From assembly GCF_002002865.1 (NCBI RefSeq), contig NZ_CP019508.1, forward strand, positions 2,026,501-2,090,500: DNA of 64,000 nucleotides. Reading direction: 5' to 3'. Below the pieces are notes generated by a model. It was not told where the DNA came from and made no database searches. It saw only the letters and a program-made list of their open reading frames with translations. The DNA comes from Brevundimonas sp. LM2 (GTDB taxonomy: Bacteria > Pseudomonadota > Alphaproteobacteria > Caulobacterales > Caulobacteraceae). How positions within the stretch are numbered: the stretch's first letter is position 1; each line of letters opens with the position of its first letter. This document shows, piece by piece, positions 57,725 to 64,000 of the stretch. The translations under genes and the position numbers were made by a program.

Positions 57725-59542
57725 CTAACTGGCCATACGTGGGTCTGCGACGTCCTCGATCTCGAACTGCACGCCCTTGCGACCGTTCCAGTCGTCCGCC
57801 TTCAGACGACCGACCACGCTCAGTCCACCCTGCCCCGCCAGCAGAGCCTTGCCCGAGGGAAGGTCGGCGCAACGCCAGGCGATGGCCTTGATCGAGGCCC
57901 CGTCGGCCCCCACCAGACGGCACCGGACATGGCCGCCGTTCATGGCCATCGGTTCGCGCGCCTGCACGCCGGACAAGGCAAACAGCGGCTCGGGATTGGC
58001 CGGTCCGAAGGGGGCCAGACGTTCGAACCCCTCGAACAGGGCCCGCGTCGCCACCGCCGGTTCGATCAGGGCGTCGACCTCGACCCAGTCCAGCGCCTCG
58101 GCGTCCGCCTGCTCGCCCGCCATGGTCGCATTCAGGAAGTCGCGCAGAGCCTCGACGCCGTCGGGACGCACCGTCAGCCCCGCCGCCATGGCGTGACCGC
58201 CCCCGGCGAGCAGCAGTCCCTCGCGCCAGGCCGCCTGGATCGCGCGGCCCAGGTTCATGCCCGGCTGAGACCGTCCGGAGCCCTTGCCGACCCCCGCCAC
58301 AGCGTCGATGCCGATCACCACGACGGGCTTGCGCCAGCGCTCGCGCAGTCGCCCGGCGACGATCCCGACCACGCCGGGGTGCCAGTCCTCTCCCGAGACG
58401 ACGACGACGGCGGAGCCGTCGACATGGTGCCCGGCCGCCTCGACGCGCCGGGTCGCTGTTTCGGTGACCTGGCGCTCGACCTCGCGGCGCGCGATGTTCA
58501 GGGCGTCCAGCTCCTCGGCCAGCGCCCGCGCCTCATCAGGATCGTCGGTCGACAGCAGGCGCGCGCCCAGGTCGGCGCGGCCGATTCGCCCTCCGGCATT
58601 GATTCGCGGGCCCAGGATGAAGCCGGCGTGGCTGGACTTGGCCGGGCCCGGCTCACCGCCGGCGACGGCCAGCAGGGCCCTCAGGCCGGGGTTCCCCCAG
58701 CTGGACATGACCTTAAGCCCCAGACTCGTGAGGGCCCGGTTGAAGCCCGTCAGACCGGTGACGTCGCAGATCGCCCCCAAGGCCGCCAGATCCAGCCACT
58801 GGCGGATGTCCGGCTCCTTCGTCTCGGAGAACAGCCCCCGCTGACGCGCCTCGCGGTTCAGGGCGGCCAGCAGCACGAAGACCACGCCCGCCGCCGCCAG
58901 ATTGCCCTGACCGGAGGTATCCCCTGGCCGATTCGGATTGACCACGGCGATACAGGCCGGCGGCTCCTCGCGCATCAGGTGGTGGTCGATGACCACGACC
59001 CCAAGCCCGATGCCGCAGGCATAGGCGATGGCCTCGTTGGCGGCGGCTCCGCAATCGACGGTGATGACCAGGTCGGCGCCGGAGGCCTTCAGCCGGTCGA
59101 ACGCCATCGGACTGGGGCCGTAGCCCTCGGTCAGTCGGTCGGGAACATAGATCGGCAGGTCGCGACCGAGGGCCCGGAACCAGCGCACCAGCAGGGCCGC
59201 GCTGGAGGCCCCGTCGACGTCATAGTCTGCGAAGACGTGAATGCGCTCGCCGGCCTCGATCGCAGAGACGATCGCCGCGGCGGCGATATCCATGTCCATG
59301 AAGCAGGACGGGTTTGGGAACAGGGCCTTCAGCGTCGGTTCGAGGAAGTCAGCCCCCTCCTCCGGTTTCACGCCGCGGGCCGCCAAGGCTCGAGCCAGAG
59401 GTTCGGCCAGGCCCAGACCCTGCATATGGGCGCGAATCACCGGCGTCTCGGCCGGGCGCTGGCGCCAGGCTCTGTCCGAGAGCGAGCGCGAGACGCCGAG
59501 GAACCCCGGCGTCAGTGGCGCGGCCGGAGGTCCGTCGGCCAT
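57725..59542 (-). CDS. recJ: Single-stranded-DNA-specific exonuclease RecJ
   Basis: RecJ degrades single-stranded DNA 5' to 3' in recombination and repair. The 605-residue product has the DHH-family motifs FADYDVDGASSAALL (about residue 104), VITVDCGAA, VVVIDHHLM and the later INAGGRIGRADLG, followed by the OB-fold and DHHA1-like region (GGGHAMAAGLTV). The start is ATG 59542, 13 bases after glpX. Length is standard. Confidence 0.95.
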   Translation of the reverse strand: MADGPPAAPLTPGFLGVSRSLSDRAWRQRPAETPVIRAHMQGLGLAEPLARALAARGVKPEEGADFLEPTLKALFPNPSCFMDMDIAAAAIVSAIEAGERIHVFADYDVDGASSAALLVRWFRALGRDLPIYVPDRLTEGYGPSPMAFDRLKASGADLVITVDCGAAANEAIAYACGIGLGVVVIDHHLMREEPPACIAVVNPNRPGDTSGQGNLAAAGVVFVLLAALNREARQRGLFSETKEPDIRQWLDLAALGAICDVTGLTGFNRALTSLGLKVMSSWGNPGLRALLAVAGGEPGPAKSSHAGFILGPRINAGGRIGRADLGARLLSTDDPDEARALAEELDALNIARREVERQVTETATRRVEAAGHHVDGSAVVVVSGEDWHPGVVGIVAGRLRERWRKPVVVIGIDAVAGVGKGSGRSQPGMNLGRAIQAAWREGLLLAGGGHAMAAGLTVRPDGVEALRDFLNATMAGEQADAEALDWVEVDALIEPAVATRALFEGFERLAPFGPANPEPLFALSGVQAREPMAMNGGHVRCRLVGADGASIKAIAWRCADLPSGKALLAGQGGLSVVGRLKADDWNGRKGVQFEIEDVADPRMAS

Positions 59543-59555
59543 CAGCCCCGCTCCG

Positions 59556-60527
59556 TCAAAGCGGGCGCGTCGTGCGGATGCGGCGCACCGTGCGGGTCGA
59601 GGAGTCCATCACCACGGTGTGGGTGGTGACGAAGGCGGCACCCATCTGCACCCCGTCCAGCATCGCGCCCTTGGTGACCCCGGTGGCGGCGAAGACGGCA
59701 TCCTTCGAGACCAGTTCGTGCAGGTCGTATTTGCGGTTGAAGTCGGTCACGCCGGTGCGCTGGGCCCGGGCCCGTTCGTCGTCGTTGCGGAACAGCAGCC
59801 GGCCCTGGAAATGCCCGCCGACGCATTTCAGCGCCGAGGCCGCCAGGACGCCCTCGGGAGCCCCGCCGGAGCCCAGGTACATGTCGATCCCGGTCTCGGG
59901 CTCGGCCGTATGGATCACGCCGGCTACGTCGCCGTCGGTGATCAGCATGACCTTGGCCCCGACCTCGCGCAGGGCGGCGATGAGGGCTTCGTGCCGTGGA
60001 CGGTCCATCACGCAGACGGTGATCTGCTCCGGACGCACACCTTTGGCCGAGGCCAGGGAGCGAACGTTGTCGCCCGGCGTCATGTCCAGGTCGACGGTCC
60101 CGGGCGCGTAGCCGGGGCCGATCGCGATCTTGTCCATATAGGTGTCGGGCGCGTGCAGCATGCCGCCACCGGCAGACATGGACAGCACGGTCAGGGCATT
60201 GGCCATGGCCTTGGCCGTCAATGTGGTGCCCTCCAGAGGGTCCAGGGCGATGTCGATGGCCGGCCCTTTGCCCGTGCCCACCTTCTCGCCGATGTACAGC
60301 ATCGGCGCCTCGTCGCGCTCGCCCTCGCCGATGACGATCTTGCCGTCGATGTCCAGGCGGTTCAGCGCCGTGCGCATGGCGTCGACGGCCAGTTGGTCGG
60401 CGTGTTTCTCGTCGCCGCGCCCGATCTGGGCCCAGGACGCGATCGCGGCCAGTTCGGTGACCATGGCGGCGTCGGCGGCGAGGGTCGAGGCAAAGGCGGT
60501 CGAGGCGAAGGGGGCCGAGTCAGCCAT
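59556..60527 (-). CDS. glpX: Class II fructose-1,6-bisphosphatase
   Basis: GlpX hydrolyses fructose 1,6-bisphosphate in gluconeogenesis. Some homologues also act on sedoheptulose 1,7-bisphosphate. The 323-residue product has IGRGDEKHADQLAVDAMR, IVIGEGERDEAPMLYIGE, IALDPLEGTTLTA and GGAPEGVLAASALK, all GlpX signatures with the metal-binding acidic residues. The ATG at 60527 has AGGAG eight bases upstream. It is probably co-transcribed with recJ. Confidence 0.95.
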   Translation of the reverse strand: MADSAPFASTAFASTLAADAAMVTELAAIASWAQIGRGDEKHADQLAVDAMRTALNRLDIDGKIVIGEGERDEAPMLYIGEKVGTGKGPAIDIALDPLEGTTLTAKAMANALTVLSMSAGGGMLHAPDTYMDKIAIGPGYAPGTVDLDMTPGDNVRSLASAKGVRPEQITVCVMDRPRHEALIAALREVGAKVMLITDGDVAGVIHTAEPETGIDMYLGSGGAPEGVLAASALKCVGGHFQGRLLFRNDDERARAQRTGVTDFNRKYDLHELVSKDAVFAATGVTKGAMLDGVQMGAAFVTTHTVVMDSSTRTVRRIRTTRPL

Positions 60528-60553
60528 GGATATACTCCTGGGAGGGGATGATC

Positions 60554-60573
60554 CCCGGATTCTATCGTCCGGG
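60554..60573 (-). terminator. Hairpin downstream of the small lipoprotein gene
   Basis: CCCGGA and TCCGGG form a 6-bp perfect stem with an 8-base loop, 17 bases beyond the stop of the 156-residue lipoprotein and upstream of glpX. No T-run follows, so termination is only a possibility. Confidence 0.3.
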
Positions 60574-60589
60574 CGACAGGTTTCGCGGA

Positions 60590-61060
60590 TCAGCGCGGTG
60601 CGGGTGTCCGATCGATCGGCGGTGGGGCCGCGCCGCGTCGGCGCAGGTCGGCGGCGAACGCCTCGACCTCGGCCTGGGTCTCGGCCGTGACCGGCGCGAT
60701 CGCCTGGGCGTCGATGCGCGCATTGATCCCGGCGGCGAAGGCGACCGAATCGTCCAGTGTCCATTCGATCCGCGACGCCTCGCCCGCCAGTGCGCCGGCG
60801 GAGGCCCGCAGCGTATTGACCCGGGCCGCGACCTCGACGGGCCGCAGCGTGTCAGACGAAGTCTTGGGGAAGTCCGCCCAGCGCGGATAGGTGCGGTTGG
60901 CGTCCACCAGGGCCTGGATCCGCGGCGCGATCGGAGCACTCGAATCGGCCGAGGGGCGAGAGGTCCCGGCGCAGCCGGCCCCCAGCATCGCGCCGGTGGC
61001 GGCCAGCAGCAGCCCGCCAATCTTTTTCGCCTGATACGCGTTCATGTCGAGGGTGGTCAT
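60590..61060 (-). CDS. 156-residue hypothetical lipoprotein
   Basis: The function is unknown. An N-terminal signal ends in GAGC (Cys 30), an imperfect lipobox, with basic AKK before the hydrophobic core. The mature region has RIQALVDANRTYPRWADFPKTS and is predicted mainly helical from about residue 75. It starts at ATG 61060, or ATG 61045 giving a shorter signal, and is divergent from phaC. Confidence 0.78.
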   Translation of the reverse strand: MTTLDMNAYQAKKIGGLLLAATGAMLGAGCAGTSRPSADSSAPIAPRIQALVDANRTYPRWADFPKTSSDTLRPVEVAARVNTLRASAGALAGEASRIEWTLDDSVAFAAGINARIDAQAIAPVTAETQAEVEAFAADLRRRGAAPPPIDRTPAPR

Positions 61061-61131
61061 ATGCCATGATCATGACCGGCGGAAGGGCGGAGCACACGTC
61101 ACCGGCCGAACAGGAAGCGCGCAAGGACCCG

Positions 61132-63144
61132 ATGGCCCGGACCCCGACCCCCCCGCCCCCGACACTGGCCGCCGCCAAGGGCCCGCGGAAGTCCGGTCGA
61201 CCGAGTTCCGCCAAACCCCGGGTGCCCAAGCCGAAGGCGGCCCCGACGCAGATCGCGGAGTCCACGGCCGCGCTGACCGAATCGGAACCCGTGGCCGGCC
61301 CGGGGCCTGATCCGGCGGAGCCCGCGGCCGCCGCCGCGGCGGCGCATACCGGCTTTCCCTTCTCCCTTCCCGATCTCGCACCCGACCAGCGCCAGATGAT
61401 CGAGACCCTGTCGCTGAACCTGGCCCGCGCGGCCATGACGGCGCAGTCCGCCATCGCCGAGGCCGCCCTGGCCCAGGCCGACCGCCCGGCCGCCTTGTCG
61501 CCCGACCCGTTCAATGTCGGCCCGGCGATGAACTCGGTGATCACCAGCCTGGCCAGCCGTCCGGACAAGCTGTTTGCGGCCCAGGCCGATCTGTTCAATC
61601 GCTATATGGACCTGTGGGCCGCCACGGCGCGCCGCGCGGCTGGCGAAGCGCCGCAGGAGCCGTCGCGGGACAAGCGGTTCAAGGACCCCGCCTGGTCCGA
61701 CAACCCCATGTTCGACATGATGCGCCAGTCCTACCTGGTGACCTCGGACTGGATGAACGGCCTGGTCGCCTCGGTCGAGGACGTCGATCCGCTGGTCAAG
61801 CGCCGCGCCGCGTTCTTCACCAAGCTGCTGACCGACGCCTTCTCGCCGTCGAACTTCCTGGCGTCCAACCCCGCCGCCCTGAAGGCCATGGCCGAGACCA
61901 ACGGCGAATCGCTGGTCAAGGGGATGCAGAATTTCGCCGCGGACCTGGAGCGCGGTCTGGGCAAGCTGAAGATCAGCCAGGCGGATTACGCCCAGTTCGT
62001 CGTCGGCGAGAACGTGGCCACCGCGCCCGGCCAGGTGGTCTGGCGCGACGAGCTGTTCGAACTCATCCAGTACGATGCCGCGACGGACCGGCAGCGGGCC
62101 ATGCCCCTTCTGATCTTCCCTCCCTGGATCAACAAGTTCTACATCATGGACCTGCAGCCGGAGAACTCGCTGATCCGCTGGCTGTCTTCCCAGGGGTTCA
62201 CCGTCTTCGTCTGTTCCTGGGTCAACCCGGATAAGGACAAGGCCGATTTCGGCTTCGACGACTATCTGGAAAAGGGCATCTATCGCGCCGTCGAAAAGAC
62301 GCTGGAGCAGACCGGGTCGAAGACGGTGAACACTGTCGGCTACTGCATCGGCGGCACCCTGATGGGCGCGGCCCTGGCCCATATGGCCGCCCGGGGCGAC
62401 ACCCGCGTCGCCGCCACCACCTTCTTCGCGGCCCAGCACGACTTCGCCGAGGCGGGCGACCTGCTGCTGTTCACCGACTCGCACTGGCTGAAACAGGTCG
62501 AGGAGCAGATGGACGCGGCGGGCGGCGTCCTGCCCGGGGCCGCCATGGCCGAGACCTTCAACGCCCTGCGCGCCAACGACCTGATCTGGTCCTTCTTCGT
62601 CAGCAACTATCTGATGGGCAAGTCGCCGGCCGCCTTCGACCTGCTGTTCTGGAACGCCGATCAGACGCGCATGCCCAAGCGGCTGCACCTGGACTATCTG
62701 CGCTCCATGTACGGGCAGAACCTTCTGTCCCAGGGCGAGTTCACCCTGGGCGGGATCAAGGTCGACCTGTCGAAGGTGACCATCCCCCTGTATTTCCAGG
62801 CGAGCCGGGAGGATCACATCGCCCCGATGAGTTCGGTCTATCGCTCGGCCCGCGCCTTCACCCAGGCGGACGTCACCTTGACCCTGGCCGGCTCGGGCCA
62901 TATCGCGGGCGTCATCAATCCGCCCTCGGCCAACAAGTACCAGCACTGGACCAATGCCGCCCTGCCCCCCTCCCTGAGCGACTGGCAGGCGGGCGCGGTG
63001 GAGCACCCCGGCAGCTGGTGGGGCCACTGGGCCGCCTGGCTGCACGACCGATCGGGCGACTGGGTCGAGGCCCGCGATCGCAAAAAGGGCCCCCTGGCGC
63101 CCCTCGAACCCGCGCCTGGACGTTATGTGAAGGTCAAGTCTTGA
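61132..63144 (+). CDS. phaC: Class I poly(3-hydroxyalkanoate) synthase
   Basis: PhaC polymerises hydroxyacyl-CoAs into storage polyester. The 670-residue product has a disordered Ala/Pro/Lys N-terminus (about 85 residues) and the conserved helical region with NPMFDMMRQSYLVTSDWMN. In the catalytic domain, the lipase-like box GYCIGGT holds the nucleophile Cys (about residue 405), Asp lies in SREDHIAP and His in GSGHIAGVINP. The ATG at 61132 has AAGGA five bases upstream. An ATG 66 bases earlier is less well supported. Other pha genes are not in the window. Confidence 0.93.
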   Translation: MARTPTPPPPTLAAAKGPRKSGRPSSAKPRVPKPKAAPTQIAESTAALTESEPVAGPGPDPAEPAAAAAAAHTGFPFSLPDLAPDQRQMIETLSLNLARAAMTAQSAIAEAALAQADRPAALSPDPFNVGPAMNSVITSLASRPDKLFAAQADLFNRYMDLWAATARRAAGEAPQEPSRDKRFKDPAWSDNPMFDMMRQSYLVTSDWMNGLVASVEDVDPLVKRRAAFFTKLLTDAFSPSNFLASNPAALKAMAETNGESLVKGMQNFAADLERGLGKLKISQADYAQFVVGENVATAPGQVVWRDELFELIQYDAATDRQRAMPLLIFPPWINKFYIMDLQPENSLIRWLSSQGFTVFVCSWVNPDKDKADFGFDDYLEKGIYRAVEKTLEQTGSKTVNTVGYCIGGTLMGAALAHMAARGDTRVAATTFFAAQHDFAEAGDLLLFTDSHWLKQVEEQMDAAGGVLPGAAMAETFNALRANDLIWSFFVSNYLMGKSPAAFDLLFWNADQTRMPKRLHLDYLRSMYGQNLLSQGEFTLGGIKVDLSKVTIPLYFQASREDHIAPMSSVYRSARAFTQADVTLTLAGSGHIAGVINPPSANKYQHWTNAALPPSLSDWQAGAVEHPGSWWGHWAAWLHDRSGDWVEARDRKKGPLAPLEPAPGRYVKVKS

Positions 63145-63515
63145 AGCTCGAGCCCAACCTGCTGCTCGCCGTCGCCACCGGCACGGCGCTGATCCTTCTG
63201 GTGCTGACGGCGGGCACCTTCGGCCGGCCGGACTATCTGTTCCGCTATTCCGTCATCGCGATCGGATTTTCGGCCTGCTACGTCGCGCTGAATACGGTCA
63301 TCGAGCGCCGCGCCGCTGCCCCGCCCGAGCCGATGGTGTCGCGCGACGTGCGCAGCCTGCCGTGGGCGGCGTTCATTCCGGCGTTTGTCCTGCTGTCGGC
63401 GGCCGCGCCGGTGATCCTGCAGGGGCGGGACTTCGCCCTGCTCGTGATCGTCTGCACCGTCTTCTTCGGACTGACGGTGCGGTCGGCAATGCGCGTCAGG
63501 CCGGCTGGAAGCTGA
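63141..63515 (+). CDS. 124-residue membrane protein coupled to phaC
   Basis: The family is not recognised. About four hydrophobic segments (near residues 6-26, 31-52, 72-92 and 95-114) have a short charged loop ERRAAAPPEPMVSRDVRS in the middle. The start is TTG 63141, sharing TTGA with the phaC stop, with AAGG upstream. Translation is therefore probably coupled to phaC, although a link to granule formation is only positional. Its 3' end overlaps the convergent msrB gene by 20 bases. Confidence 0.75.
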   Translation: MKLEPNLLLAVATGTALILLVLTAGTFGRPDYLFRYSVIAIGFSACYVALNTVIERRAAAPPEPMVSRDVRSLPWAAFIPAFVLLSAAAPVILQGRDFALLVIVCTVFFGLTVRSAMRVRPAGS

Positions 63516-64000
63516 GCGCGACGCCGTTGTTGCAGTAGCGTTTCCCGGTCGGCCGGGGCCCGTCGTCGAACACGTGGCCCTGGTGTCCCAGACAACGGGC
63601 GCAATGATACTCGGTGCGCGGGAAACCGATGGCCAGGTCCGTCTTGAAGCCCAGCGACCCCGGAATGTAGTCGTAGAAGCTCGGCCAGCCGGTACGGCTG
63701 TCGTACTTGGTCTGCGACCGGAACAGCGGCAGCTCGCAGCCCTTGCACACGAAGGTCCCGGCGCGATGCTCGTTGTTCAGCGGACTGGTGCCGGGCCGTT
63801 CGGTGCCCTCGCGGCGCAGGACGGTGTAGCTGGCCGCCGGCAGGCGGGCGCGCCACTGGGCATCGGTGATCCGGCGAAACGGAGAGTTCGCGTACTGCGC
63901 CTCGGACGCGTCGGCGTCTCCGGGCGCGGAACAGGCGGCGAGCCCGCTCGCGGCGGCTCCGAGCAGCAGCGTCCGGCGCGAGGTCGTGAGGGTCTGGGTC
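63496..64000 (-). CDS. msrB: Peptide-methionine (R)-S-oxide reductase, exported form, 5' end missing
   Basis: MsrB reduces methionine R-sulfoxide in oxidised proteins. The visible 167 codons run to the right edge, so the start lies beyond the window. The N-terminal part has SRRTLLLGAAASGLAAC, a twin-arginine-like export signal with a lipobox, so this copy is probably a periplasmic lipoprotein. The catalytic domain has FRRITDAQW, zinc pairs CKGC and CARC, TGWPSFYDY and the catalytic Cys in RYCNNG. The zinc site and Cys are intact. Confidence 0.92.
   Translation of the reverse strand, partial: TQTLTTSRRTLLLGAAASGLAACSAPGDADASEAQYANSPFRRITDAQWRARLPAASYTVLRREGTERPGTSPLNNEHRAGTFVCKGCELPLFRSQTKYDSRTGWPSFYDYIPGSLGFKTDLAIGFPRTEYHCARCLGHQGHVFDDGPRPTGKRYCNNGVALSFQPA

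Noticed and set aside
61066..61131. Upstream ATG for phaC
   Set aside because: The ATG at 61132 has a good AAGGA site, and the extra 22 residues are unlike PhaC.

Overview
The window reads as chromosomal DNA of a high-GC alphaproteobacterium. The gene content and order (nuo genes, then birA, coaX, RNase J, methylmalonyl-CoA epimerase, a DUF1467 gene, proS and lolCD; class I PHA synthase; SdhE; the NDUFS4-like complex I subunit) point to the Caulobacterales, most likely a Brevundimonas-type organism. That placement is inferred from gene order and protein character, not from a database search. Every large reading frame is intact. I see no prophage, insertion sequence, rRNA or CRISPR array.

Positions 118-31215 are one almost unbroken run of minus-strand genes. 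Read 5' to 3' it starts with nuoA-B-C-D, then a small membrane protein, nuoE, another small membrane protein, nuoF, an SGNH-hydrolase lipoprotein, a second lipoprotein, nuoG, nuoH, a 72-residue lipoprotein, nuoI, a double-hairpin repeat, and nuoJ-K-L-M-N. It continues with birA, a vapBC toxin-antitoxin pair, coaX, RNase J, an unknown membrane protein, mce, DUF1467, proS, lolC/E, lolD, a TPR-like protein, pyrE, pdxJ, acpS, lepB, rnc and era. Neighbours very often share ATGA, GTGA, TTGA or TGATG junctions, which implies translational coupling. The five extra genes and one odd open frame inside the complex I operon are the most novel feature of the window. An NDUFS4-like complex I subunit lies apart at 55.8-56.1 kb.

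Positions 31414-41105 hold an AbgT-family transporter, tRNA-Asp, a BciB/FrhB-like iron-sulfur flavoprotein, a GNAT acetyltransferase, mfd and sdhE, then recG on the other strand. Positions 41110-46350 form a lipopolysaccharide inner-core block (kdsA, hldE, hldD, DUF3089, glycosyltransferase 25). Positions 46467-50748 carry a light and membrane-damage group: CPD photolyase, cyclopropane fatty acid synthase and an iron-sulfur (6-4)-type photolyase.

Positions 50747-57724 hold a mercaptopyruvate sulfurtransferase, a dicarboxylate/amino-acid symporter, an orphan amino-acid-binding lipoprotein, metC, three tRNAs (Arg, Pro, Glu), the NDUFS4-like gene between two 38-bp near-identical repeats, a DUF192 lipoprotein and a double cold-shock-domain protein. 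The last stretch has recJ, glpX, a small lipoprotein, phaC with a coupled membrane protein, and an msrB gene cut by the right edge.
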